Assembly (NCBI GenBank): GCA_007130355.1
Contig: SLSQ01000255.1
Location: 1 to 26,586 of the forward strand
Length of the DNA stretch: 26,586 bases
Origin: Trueperaceae bacterium
GTDB taxonomy: Bacteria > Deinococcota > Deinococci > Deinococcales > Trueperaceae
Reading direction: 5' to 3'
In this document: positions 1-7,228 of the stretch, one piece after another
How positions within the stretch are numbered: position 1 is the first letter of the stretch
Layout of the letters: every line of letters begins with the position of its first letter
Program-made: the position numbers and the translations under genes
Notes under the pieces: model-generated
Databases searched by the model: none
What the model was told of the DNA's origin: nothing
What the model saw: the letters and a program-made list of their open reading frames with translations, nothing else

Positions 1-2
1 CC

Positions 3-1700
3 GGCGCCGCCTTCGCCCGCGACGACCGGCCGCTGCCCGAGGCGGTCGCCGCCGTCCTCGCCGCCTTCGCGCGGCACGCCGTGCCGCCGCGCACCGCGCG
101 CGACCTGATGAGCCGGCCGGTCCGCACCGTCCCGCCCGACGCGACCGTCCACGACGCCGCGCAGGCCCTCCTCCGCTACGGCCACAACGGCCTGGTCGTG
201 GTCGAGGAGGAGCGGGTGGTCGGCGTCCTGTCGCGCCGCGACCTCGACCGCGCCCTCGAGCTCGGGCTGGGACGCAGCGAGGTGCGCGGCTTCATGGGCG
301 CCCCGCCGGTGATGGCGGGCCCGGACGCGGACCTCGAAGCGCTCGAGGAACGGGTCGCGCGGCACGGCGTCGGGCGTCTGCCGATCGTCGACGACGAAGG
401 GCGCCTAGTCGGGATCGTCACCCGCAGCGACCTGCTCGGGGCGCGGCACGGCTCCGGCGCCGTCGACCCCGCCCCGGCCGAACGGATCGTGCGCCGGATG
501 CGTGCCCAAGCGGGCGAGGTGCTCGCTCGGCTCGAGGCGCGGCTGCCGCCCGGCGCCTCGCTGCACCTGGTGGGCGGCACCGTCCGCGACGCCCTCCTCG
601 GCGGGCCGCTCACCGACCTGGACCTGGCGGTCGAGGGGGCCGACGTACGCGCCCTGGCCGAAGCGGCGGCGACCGATCTGAACGGGCGGGTCTCGACCCA
701 TGCGGCGTTCGGAACCGCGACCGTGCACCTGCCCGGCGGCCAGGCGCTCGACCTGGCCGGGGCGCGCGAAGAGCGGTACGCCGGCCCCGGCGCGCTGCCG
801 GAGGTGGTGCCGAGCGACGTGCGCCGCGACCTGCGGCGGCGCGACTTCACCGTGAACGCGCTCGCGCTGCGTTGGGCGCCGGGTCCGCCCCTCCTCTCCG
901 ATCCGGTCGGCGGCCTGAACGACCTGCGCGACGGACTGCTGCGCACGCTGCACCCGCTCTCCTTCACCGAGGACGCGACGCGGATCGTGCGGGGCGCGCG
1001 CCTCGCGGCGCGACTCGGCTTCCGCTTCGAGGAGGGCACCGCGGAGCAGGCGCGACGGGCGCTCGCCGACGGCTTCGTCGCGCGCGTCAGCCCCGAACGA
1101 CTCCGCAACGAACTCGACCTGGTCGTGCACGAGGAGCGCCCGGCCCGCGCCCTGCGGATCCTCGACGACCTCGGCGTGCTGGCGGGCGCCTACGGCCTGG
1201 ACCACTCCGCGTCGGTGCTCGACGCCCTCGACCGGATGGCCGGCGAGGGCCGGGAAGTTCCGCCCGACGCCTACTGGACGGCACTGCTGCTGCGGCTGGG
1301 CGACGAGGAGCGGCGCACCGCCACCCGTCGCTTCCACCTGCCCGACCGGCACGCGCACACCGCCGAGCGGGTCGCGCGGATCGTCGCCGGCGCCGAGCCG
1401 CGCGACGACCTGCTCGAATCGCTGCAACGCTCCGGCCGGGCGGTGCTCGAGGCGCACGGGGACCCCCACCGGCACGTGGTGCGAACGTTCGAGAGCCTCG
1501 CCGGGCGCAGGCGGCTGCGCGGAAGGGACCTGCTAGAGTTGGGCCTGGCGCCCGGACCGCGGGTCGGCCGCATTCTGGACCAGGTGGCCCGCGCCCGACG
1601 CGAGCGCCGCGTCCGCGACTTCGACGACGAACTCGCGCTGGCGACGACGCTGATCCGCGGCGTCCCCGCCGAAGCGGAAAGGAACGACGACTCCCCGTGA
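3..1700 (+). CDS. cca: CBS-domain tRNA nucleotidyltransferase (CCA-, CC- or A-adding), N-terminally cut by window edge
   Basis: Class II nucleotidyltransferase that adds C and/or A to the 3' end of tRNA. The frame is open from base 3. The first candidate start inside is a GTG at 81, but the 26 preceding codons read as ordinary protein, so I treat the gene as partial. Numbered from that GTG, a CBS pair covers about residues 6-122, and the polymerase head starts near 160 with GGTVRD and the catalytic DLD of LTDLDLAVEG. RRRDFTVNAL and EDATRIVRGARLAARL (the EDxxR nucleotide-template region) follow, then the RNA-binding tail. Known family knowledge: Aquifex and Deinococcota often have a long DHH-DHHA1-CBS-CBS-polymerase protein, and in some of them CC- and A-addition are split between two enzymes. 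Which specificity applies here cannot be told. The stop overlaps the next gene by 4 bp (GTGA). Confidence 0.9.
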   Translation, partial: GAAFARDDRPLPEAVAAVLAAFARHAVPPRTARDLMSRPVRTVPPDATVHDAAQALLRYGHNGLVVVEEERVVGVLSRRDLDRALELGLGRSEVRGFMGAPPVMAGPDADLEALEERVARHGVGRLPIVDDEGRLVGIVTRSDLLGARHGSGAVDPAPAERIVRRMRAQAGEVLARLEARLPPGASLHLVGGTVRDALLGGPLTDLDLAVEGADVRALAEAAATDLNGRVSTHAAFGTATVHLPGGQALDLAGAREERYAGPGALPEVVPSDVRRDLRRRDFTVNALALRWAPGPPLLSDPVGGLNDLRDGLLRTLHPLSFTEDATRIVRGARLAARLGFRFEEGTAEQARRALADGFVARVSPERLRNELDLVVHEERPARALRILDDLGVLAGAYGLDHSASVLDALDRMAGEGREVPPDAYWTALLLRLGDEERRTATRRFHLPDRHAHTAERVARIVAGAEPRDDLLESLQRSGRAVLEAHGDPHRHVVRTFESLAGRRRLRGRDLLELGLAPGPRVGRILDQVARARRERRVRDFDDELALATTLIRGVPAEAERNDDSP

Positions 1701-2329
1701 TCCTCAACCATCTGGGCGACCCGACCACGTTGGTCATCTCCGCCATCGTGATGATCTTCGCCCTCATGTTCCACAACGTCTTCCAGACCTGGGTCGCCGC
1801 CAGGCTCGGCGACGTGCGCCCGCGGCTGGCCGGCTTCGGCCAGTTCGAACCGCAACGCCAGCTCGAACCGATCGGCGTGCTGCTGCTCTTCCTGCTCGGG
1901 TTCGGTTGGCCCAAGATGGTGCCGATCGAGAGCCGGAACTACCGCGGCCGCGGCCGGCAGGAGGCCCTCGCCTGGTACTCCGGTCCGCTCGCCTACCTGA
2001 TCGTGGCGTTCGCCTGCGTGCTGATCGGGTCGATCTTCCTGGCCACCGGCTCGCCGGCGCTCTACCGGTCGTTCCTGATCGCCGCCTCGTTCGCGGTGCT
2101 GCACGCGGTGATCAACCTGTTCCCGGTGTTCCCGCTCGACGGGGCGATGGCGGCGCTCGCGCTCGGCAACCCGCAGGTACGCCGTCTCATCGAACAGATC
2201 CGCCAGTTCGGGATCCTCGGATTCCTGGTCGTGTTCCTGGTGCTCAGCTTCACCGGCGTGCTCGGGGCGCTGCAGAACCTGTTCCTGGTGATCTTCCAGT
2301 CGATCGTCCGCCTGATCCCCGGGCTCTGA
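1697..2329 (+). CDS. Site-2 protease-like (M50) membrane protein lacking the HExxH motif
   Basis: A 210-residue polytopic membrane protein with the layout of short bacterial M50 proteases. The first helix is about residues 10-28. Then come WVAARLGD (the usual WVAxRLGD after the zinc motif), FGWPKMVPIESRNYR (family GWAKPVPVNPRNFR), a conserved SGPLAYLIVAF helix at 96-105, and FPVFPLDGA at 142-150, matching the family's NPxPPLDG. The zinc/catalytic motif that should read HExxH is HNVFQ (residues 26-30): the general-base Glu is Asn and the second His is Gln. It is therefore probably not a peptidase. GTG at 1697 is chosen because it overlaps the upstream stop as GTGA and puts the first helix at the N-terminus. 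It is likely translated from the upstream mRNA. A binding or regulatory role is inference. Confidence 0.85.
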   Translation: MILNHLGDPTTLVISAIVMIFALMFHNVFQTWVAARLGDVRPRLAGFGQFEPQRQLEPIGVLLLFLLGFGWPKMVPIESRNYRGRGRQEALAWYSGPLAYLIVAFACVLIGSIFLATGSPALYRSFLIAASFAVLHAVINLFPVFPLDGAMAALALGNPQVRRLIEQIRQFGILGFLVVFLVLSFTGVLGALQNLFLVIFQSIVRLIPGL

Positions 2330-2461
2330 GCCACGGCCCCGGACCCACCACCGGACCCACGGCCCCGGAGGCACGGCCCCGGAGGCACGCCCACGGTGGG
2401 ACGGCCGCGCGGCACCGGACCCGCGGTCGCGGACCCGCGAAGACCGGTCCGACGCGCTCGC
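2330..2461. repeat. GC-rich low-complexity spacer with short tandem repeats between convergent genes
   Basis: This 132-bp gap separates the site-2-protease-like gene from the kinase gene on the other strand. It is built from variants of one unit: CACGGCCCCGGAGG occurs twice in tandem at 2358-2371 and 2372-2385, with a related CACGGCCCCGGA at 2332-2343. CGGACCCGCG occurs at 2416-2425 and again at 2430-2439. No start codon with coding character was seen. Convergent readers on both sides make a transcription-termination zone plausible, but no T tract is present. Confidence 0.6.
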
Positions 2462-4504
2462 TCAGGAGGCGTCGGGCCGAACCTGGACGATCGTCTGCAC
2501 CAACGGCGCGTACGCCTCGAGGGTCGCGGCCAGGGTGCCGTCCGGTGCGAACTTGCGGATCAGGTGCCCGCCGCGGCGGGCGGCGTAGAGGTACCCGTCG
2601 TGATCGACGCCGAGGTCGAGGAGCGCCTCGGTCGCCTCGCCCTGAAGCGGCTCGATCCGGTAGCTCTGGCCCACCCGACCGGCGGGCGTGACCGTCCGGA
2701 TCCGTCCCGCGGTGGCGTCGCTGACGTACAGCGTCCCGTCCGGGCCGACGGCGACGCCGTCGAGCACCCGCATGCCCGGCCGGTCCTGACCCATCCGGAA
2801 CGCCCAGCGGGTCTCGTACGTCCCGTCCGGCGCGAACCGTTGCACCTGCCGGTTGCCGTGATCGAGGACGTACACCTTGCCGTCCGGCCCCACAGTGAGG
2901 GCGCGCGGGTCGTCGAAGGTGCCCTGCCCCGCGCCGCGCCCCCCGAACGCGCCCCGGGGCGTGCCGTCCGGCGCGTAGCGCTGCACCCGCAACGACTCGC
3001 CGTCCAGGACGTAGACGTCGCCGTCCGGACCGGGTCCGCAGGCGAGGCCGGCCGGGTAGAGGAACTCCCCCTCCCCCATTCCGTAACGACCGAACCGGGC
3101 CACCTCGTGCCCGTCCTCGGTCAGCTTGTGGATCATGCGGTGGTCGTCGTCCTCGCCGATGCGGTACTCGAACACCGCCGCGTAGAGGTGGCCGTCGTCC
3201 GACACGGCGATGGCGAGCGGCGCGGCGGGGAAGGACGCTGGCGACACCTCGCCGACGCTGCCGTGCAGCGTGCCCTCGGCGTCGAGCACGCGAATCAGCC
3301 CCTGACGCGCCGATACCGCCACCACCAGCCGGCTGGGCAGGTCCGGACCGTCCGCCGCGTCCCACGAAGCCTCGTCGGAGAGGACCTGGATCACGTCGCG
3401 CAGCGCCGGCCGCTCCTCCGGGTCCTTCGCGATCATCCGCATCACCAACGAATCGAGTGCCTTCGGGATCGCCACGTCGATCTGACGGGGCGGGGCGGGC
3501 GTCTGGAAGATCTGTTGGTGCACGATCGCCTCGTAGCCGCCCTTGAAGGCGGTCTGGCCGGTCAGCATCTCGTAGAGCACCAGGCCGAGGCTGTAGATGT
3601 CGCTGCGGTGGTCGATCTTGAGCCCGCGCGCCTGCTCCGGCGACATGTACACCGGGGTGCCGACGCGCGCCCCGGTCATCGTCAGGCGGGTCATCACCTT
3701 GCCGCCGGCGATCCCGAAATCCATCAGCTTGACGGCGTCCTCGGCCACCCGCGGTCGCCCCTCCTGCAGGCCGCCCTTGGTGATCATGATGTTGCCGGGC
3801 TTGATGTCGCGGTGGATGATCCCCGCCGAGTGGATCGCCTGGAGCGCCTCGGCGACGCGTTTCATGACGTCGATGACGAGGGGGACGTCGAGCTCGCGCG
3901 CCTCGACGTACGACTCGAGGCTGCGACCGTCGACGTACTCCATCGCCATGTAGTGCTGCACGCCCTGCGCTCCGTGCTCGTAGGTGCGCACGATGTTCGG
4001 GTGGTCCAGCCGCTGCGCCACCTCCGCCTCGCGGTGGAAGCGCCGAATGAACTTCGCGTCGGCGACGTACTGCTCCATCGGCACCTTGAGCGCCACCGTG
4101 GTCCCGTCCGAGCGGCGGCGCGCCCGGTAGACGCTGGCCATCCCGCCGGAACCGACCTTCTCGAGGATGTCGAACCCGGGCACCTCGACCCCTTCGAACC
4201 CTTCCCCGTCCTCGGCGCCGTTCCCCCGCTTCCGACCGTCCTTGCCGCGCGCGCCCGCACGGCCGCCCTTGCGCGGCGCGACCCGCCGGTGCCGTCCGGC
4301 CGAGGGGCCGACCGGAACGGCCAACCCGACCGCGCCCGCGATCAGGGCGACCGGCAGCAGCGCCCGCTCGATGCCGGCGAACGCCGCGAGCGCCGCCACT
4401 CCCGCCGCCATGGCGGCGACGGCCGTCAGCTGGGCCCACGACGGCGCCCGCCAGAGCGCGGCCGCCACGACCGCCGCCGCCGCGACGAGCGCCACGACCG
4501 TCAC
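2462..4504 (-). CDS. Membrane Ser/Thr protein kinase with C-terminal NHL-type beta-propeller
   Basis: A Hanks-type kinase of 680 residues. Residues 2-66 form two or three hydrophobic helices, followed by a basic linker (70-95). The kinase domain spans about 108-375: glycine loop VGSGGMASVY (117-126), catalytic Lys140, alpha-C Glu159, HRDIKPGN (231-238, catalytic Asp233), DFG (262-264) and SPE (288-290). All key residues are present. About 14 extra residues sit between the catalytic loop and DFG. From about 390 to the end, repeated PDGxxYVxD-like strands (near 496, 540, 588) indicate an NHL/six-bladed propeller. GTG at 4504 overlaps the phosphatase stop (GTGA), so the two are co-translated. 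In Mycobacterium PknD a membrane helix separates kinase and propeller; here I see none, so the propeller is probably cytosolic. The substrate is unknown. Confidence 0.93.
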   Translation of the reverse strand: MTVVALVAAAAVVAAALWRAPSWAQLTAVAAMAAGVAALAAFAGIERALLPVALIAGAVGLAVPVGPSAGRHRRVAPRKGGRAGARGKDGRKRGNGAEDGEGFEGVEVPGFDILEKVGSGGMASVYRARRRSDGTTVALKVPMEQYVADAKFIRRFHREAEVAQRLDHPNIVRTYEHGAQGVQHYMAMEYVDGRSLESYVEARELDVPLVIDVMKRVAEALQAIHSAGIIHRDIKPGNIMITKGGLQEGRPRVAEDAVKLMDFGIAGGKVMTRLTMTGARVGTPVYMSPEQARGLKIDHRSDIYSLGLVLYEMLTGQTAFKGGYEAIVHQQIFQTPAPPRQIDVAIPKALDSLVMRMIAKDPEERPALRDVIQVLSDEASWDAADGPDLPSRLVVAVSARQGLIRVLDAEGTLHGSVGEVSPASFPAAPLAIAVSDDGHLYAAVFEYRIGEDDDHRMIHKLTEDGHEVARFGRYGMGEGEFLYPAGLACGPGPDGDVYVLDGESLRVQRYAPDGTPRGAFGGRGAGQGTFDDPRALTVGPDGKVYVLDHGNRQVQRFAPDGTYETRWAFRMGQDRPGMRVLDGVAVGPDGTLYVSDATAGRIRTVTPAGRVGQSYRIEPLQGEATEALLDLGVDHDGYLYAARRGGHLIRKFAPDGTLAATLEAYAPLVQTIVQVRPDAS

Positions 4505-5262
4505 GCGACCTCCGCCGCGACGACGGTCACGTTGTCCGGCGCGCCGCGTTCGTTGGCGAGCGCGATCAGCGCGTCGACCGCCGACTGCCGGTCGCCCGCC
4601 CGACCGACCTCGGCCAGGATCTCCTCGGCCTCGACGACGCCGTGCAGCCCGTCGGTCGAGACGAGCAGCACGTCGCCCGGCCGCACTTCGATGGTGGCGG
4701 TATCGGGCGCCACCTGCGGACGCGTTCCGAGCGCCCGGGTGATGAGGTTCCGCCAGGCGTGCGCCCGTCCCTCCTCTTCGGTCAGGACGCCCCGCTCGAT
4801 CTGCTCCTCGACCCAACTGTGGTCGCGCGTGAGCTGGTAGATCCGGTCCTCGCGCACCAGATAGGCACGCGAGTCGCCGACGTGTCCGACGTGCGCCTCG
4901 CCCCCCTCGAAGGCGACGCAGGTGAGGGTGGTGCCCATTCCCTTCTCCGACGGTCGTTCGAGGGCCGCCCCGTACACCCGTCGGTTCGCGAGCCGGATCG
5001 CCTTCTCGAGCAGGGAGGGCAGGCCCACCACCCGACGTCCGGCGTCGCGCTCGGCGACGTAGCGGCGGATCGTCTCGTCGAGCGCCTCGATCGCGAGCTT
5101 GCTGGCGACCTCGCCCGCCGCCGCGCCGCCCATGCCGTCGGCGACGGCCAGCACGACCAACGGCGCCTCCGAACCGAAGCGCCAGACGCGGTGATAGTCC
5201 TCGTTGAGGGGGCGGACCCGACCGGCGTCCGAGCCGTGTCCGATGCGTACGGGAGCGGGCAC
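4501..5262 (-). CDS. PP2C-family Ser/Thr protein phosphatase
   Basis: Metal-dependent phosphatase of 253 residues, the likely antagonist of the kinase encoded immediately downstream. PP2C motifs are all present: SDAGRVRPLNED (11-22), LAVADGMGG (38-46) with the metal-binding Asp, GMGTTLTCV (108-116), HVGDSRAYL (127-135), LTRDHSWVEEQI (144-155), STDGLHGVV (202-210) and APDNVTVVAAEV (241-252). It has no membrane segment, so it is cytosolic and single-domain. Two starts are possible: ATG at 5277 or GTG at 5262. I prefer GTG because a -10-like TATGCT lies exactly 6 nt before it, and that hexamer overlaps the first codons of the longer form. The 3' end overlaps the kinase start by 4 bp. Confidence 0.95.
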   Translation of the reverse strand: MPAPVRIGHGSDAGRVRPLNEDYHRVWRFGSEAPLVVLAVADGMGGAAAGEVASKLAIEALDETIRRYVAERDAGRRVVGLPSLLEKAIRLANRRVYGAALERPSEKGMGTTLTCVAFEGGEAHVGHVGDSRAYLVREDRIYQLTRDHSWVEEQIERGVLTEEEGRAHAWRNLITRALGTRPQVAPDTATIEVRPGDVLLVSTDGLHGVVEAEEILAEVGRAGDRQSAVDALIALANERGAPDNVTVVAAEVA

Positions 5263-5268
5263 GGGCCC

Positions 5269-5274
5269 AGCATA
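5269..5274 (-). promoter_or_regulatory. -10-like TATGCT for the PP2C-kinase operon
   Basis: TATGCT on the minus strand ends 6 nt before GTG 5262. This fits a leaderless transcript starting at or next to the start codon. No clear -35 was seen. Confidence 0.5.
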
Positions 5275-5345
5275 CATGGGGGCCGCGCACGGCTCCGGCG
5301 CCACCGGGACCGTGCGCGTCGGGTCGTGCGCCGCGCCGGTCCGGT

Positions 5346-5654
5346 TCAGTTCGGTCCCTCGTCCTCGCCGACGGTGGCCGCTCCCGGCACGGAGGGCGAC
5401 TGCGCCTCCGCCCGCTCGAGGGTGCGCGTCAGGGTCCGGGCCAGCGCGTGCGCCTGCTGGGTCGGGAGCACCACCCGGGACACCACCTGCGGCTTGTGGT
5501 GCGGCAGCGCGGCGACGAAGTCGAGGACCACCTCGTGCCGACCGTGGCTCACGACCGTCGCGTTCGCGTACGTGCCCTTCGCCACGGCGGGATCGATGCT
5601 CAGGTCGATCTTGCGCCGCGCGTTCCCGGCACCCTTCGGCTCGTCTTCGTTCAT
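5346..5654 (-). CDS. DUF3467 family protein
   Basis: A 102-residue soluble protein recognised as DUF3467 by its layout: an N-terminal IDLSIDPAVAKGTYANATVV strand region (about 16-35), then EVVLDFVAALP, then VVSRVVLPTQQAHALARTL, where the family carries an SRxxL-P-xxAxxL pattern. The biochemical role of the family is not established. ATG at 5654 overlaps the stop of the preceding roadblock gene as ATGA, so it belongs to the same transcript as the two roadblock genes. The phosphatase-kinase pair follows about 80 bp further on with its own promoter. Confidence 0.85.
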   Translation of the reverse strand: MNEDEPKGAGNARRKIDLSIDPAVAKGTYANATVVSHGRHEVVLDFVAALPHHKPQVVSRVVLPTQQAHALARTLTRTLERAEAQSPSVPGAATVGEDEGPN

Positions 5655-6031
5655 TCCGCCACCGCCTTCGCGAGTTCGTGGAGCGACCGCCGCACGGCCA
5701 GGCGCGCCCGGCCCAACGAGCCGGCGTCTTCGAGCACCGCGAGCACCACGTGCTCGGCGGCCGGATCGGGCAGCGGCACGAGGAGGACCGGTCCGTCCTC
5801 GTACTCGATCGTCACCTGCCGCAGTTCGCCGTCGCCGAACAGGTCGGCCAGGCTCCGCCCCGAAGCGAGCGCGGCAGCGACCAGTCCGGCGATCGCGTCG
5901 TCGGAACCGGTCGCCTCGCCGCCCGTCTCCGAGGTGGCGGCGTCGATCACGAACCCCTCCAGGCTGGCGACCGCGCAGCGACGTACGCCGCGCGTCGCGG
6001 CCAACGAGGCGAGCCGGTCGGCGAGGGTCAC
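5651..6031 (-). CDS. Roadblock/LC7 domain protein (MglB-like), second of a pair
   Basis: A 126-residue single-domain protein. The pattern is a typical roadblock fold: an N-terminal helix, the strand CAVASLEGFVIDAA (19-32), a long alanine-rich helix (46-62), then LRQVTIEYEDGPVLLVPL (70-87), VVLAVLEDAGSLGRARLAVR and a C-terminal helix. Known family roles: roadblock proteins dimerise and act as GAPs or scaffolds for small Ras-like GTPases such as MglA. No GTPase gene is present in this window. GTG at 6031 overlaps the upstream stop as GTGA, so synthesis is probably coupled to its neighbour and a heterodimer is plausible (inference). Confidence 0.8.
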   Translation of the reverse strand: MTLADRLASLAATRGVRRCAVASLEGFVIDAATSETGGEATGSDDAIAGLVAAALASGRSLADLFGDGELRQVTIEYEDGPVLLVPLPDPAAEHVVLAVLEDAGSLGRARLAVRRSLHELAKAVAE

Positions 6032-6393
6032 GCCGTCGCCTCGGCCAGGCGCGCGCGGAGCTCGTCGGGAAGCGCCGTGGCGCCGGCGGCGGCGTCGCCG
6101 ACCAGCAGCACGAAGGCGCGGTCGCCGCACCGTTCCAGACGCACCGCGACCTCGCCCGCGCGGGCGGTGAGCGACGAGGTCGGGCCCACCCCCATCGCGT
6201 CGGAGGTCAACCGGTCGGCCACGGTGCGCAGATCGGTCGCTTCGGCGGCCGACCACTCGAGGTCGTACGCGTCCGGAGCGCCGTCGTCCGGTCCGGTCCG
6301 TTCGATCAGCAGGCCGTCGTCGCCGACCAGCGCCGCGACGCGAGCGCCGACGGCCTGGCGGCACGCGTCCAGGAGGGCCAGAAGGTCGTCCAT
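6028..6393 (-). CDS. Roadblock/LC7-like protein, first of a pair
   Basis: A 121-residue protein with a more divergent roadblock pattern: VGARVAALVGDDGLLIERTG (15-34), then a helix containing WSAAEATDLRTVADRL, then LTARAGEVAVRLERCGDRAF and VLLVGDAAAG. It is the promoter-proximal gene of a three-gene run (this gene, a second roadblock gene, DUF3467). ATG at 6393 is chosen because it has a -10-like TATCCT 9 nt upstream and because sequence further upstream reads as arginine/serine-rich shadow. Assignment to the family rests on fold pattern and on its neighbour, so it is less secure than the second gene. There is no signal peptide or membrane segment. Confidence 0.7.
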   Translation of the reverse strand: MDDLLALLDACRQAVGARVAALVGDDGLLIERTGPDDGAPDAYDLEWSAAEATDLRTVADRLTSDAMGVGPTSSLTARAGEVAVRLERCGDRAFVLLVGDAAAGATALPDELRARLAEATA

Positions 6394-6402
6394 ACGGGCG
6401 CG

Positions 6403-6408
6403 AGGATA
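6403..6408 (-). promoter_or_regulatory. -10-like TATCCT for the roadblock-DUF3467 operon
   Basis: TATCCT on the minus strand lies 9 nt before ATG 6393, in a 106-bp divergent promoter region shared with the nucleoside phosphorylase gene. Confidence 0.45.
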
Positions 6409-6486
6409 GCACGCTCGAGGCACGCTCTCGGACCGGGCGCCGCCGCCGCGGTGCGGGCTGCCGGCGCCGCCGTCGGAGCCGTCTGC

Positions 6487-6492
6487 TACGCT
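6487..6492 (+). promoter_or_regulatory. -10-like TACGCT for the nucleoside phosphorylase operon
   Basis: TACGCT lies 7 nt before ATG 6500, consistent with a leaderless mRNA. No purine-rich ribosome binding site fits between them. Confidence 0.5.
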
Positions 6493-6499
6493 TCGCTCG

Positions 6500-7228
6500 A
6501 TGGAACTCCACGTGCATACCGACCCGGACCGGCTGGCGCCGTACGTGCTCCTCCCCGGCGATCCTGGCCGCGCCCGCACCGTCGCCGAGAGCTACCTGGA
6601 GGACCCCGTCCTCACCACCGACAACCGGGGGCTGCTCGGCTACACCGGCCGCTACCGCGGCGTGCCGGTCTCGGTGCAGACGACCGGCATGGGCTGCCCC
6701 AGCCTCGCGATCGTGGTCGAGGAGCTGATCCGCCTGGGGGCGACCACGCTGGTGCGCATCGGGACCGCCGGCATCATCGGCCCGGACGTCCGGCCGGGCG
6801 ACCGAGTCGTCGCCGACGCGGCCGTCCCCGCCGACGGCACCACCCGCGCCTACCTGGACGGCGCCCCGTACGCGACGGCGCCCGACTTCGCCACCACCCG
6901 CGCCCTGGTCGACGCCGCCACGGAGCACGGCGGCGCGCACGTCGGCCTGATCCGGACCGAGGACGCCTTCTACGCGACCCGCCCGAGCGACGTGGCGGCG
7001 ATGGCGGACCTGGGCATCCTCGCGGTCGAGATGGAGGCCGCTGCGCTCTTTCTGCTCGGTCGCCTGCGGCGGGTCCGGACCGGCTGTATGCTCGTCGCGA
7101 GCAACCACGTCGGCGACCCGGCGTTCGTCGCCCCCGAGGTCCTCAGCGCCGGCGTCGACGCGATGGCGCGCTCGGCGCTCGACGCCTTCGTCGCGATCGA
7201 CGCCGACGGCGCCGAGACGCCGGCGTGA
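6500..7228 (+). CDS. deoD: Nucleoside phosphorylase, PNP/UDP family (probably purine nucleoside phosphorylase)
   Basis: Cleaves nucleosides with phosphate to base plus ribose-1-phosphate, in salvage. The 242 residues match the hexameric PNP/uridine phosphorylase fold: phosphate-binding LLPGDPGRA (17-25), TTGMGCPSLAIVVEEL (61-76), RIGTAGIIG (86-94, Arg86 in the phosphate site) and the ribose-binding AVEMEAAALF (175-184). SNHVGDP (201-207) takes the place where E. coli DeoD has its base-contacting SDH, so base preference is not certain and uridine phosphorylase is the alternative. The gene is the first of a tight run: its stop overlaps the dehydrogenase GTG by 4 bp. Confidence 0.85.
   Translation: MELHVHTDPDRLAPYVLLPGDPGRARTVAESYLEDPVLTTDNRGLLGYTGRYRGVPVSVQTTGMGCPSLAIVVEELIRLGATTLVRIGTAGIIGPDVRPGDRVVADAAVPADGTTRAYLDGAPYATAPDFATTRALVDAATEHGGAHVGLIRTEDAFYATRPSDVAAMADLGILAVEMEAAALFLLGRLRRVRTGCMLVASNHVGDPAFVAPEVLSAGVDAMARSALDAFVAIDADGAETPA

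Noticed and set aside
3597..3953. Small plus-strand frame inside the kinase gene
   Set aside because: Antisense shadow of the kinase catalytic domain; no domain or start signal.
2396..4840. Long plus-strand open frame opposite the kinase and phosphatase genes
   Set aside because: It is rich in His/Arg/Val with no domain, and lies antisense to two genes with complete kinase and phosphatase motifs; such frames arise from the high GC content.
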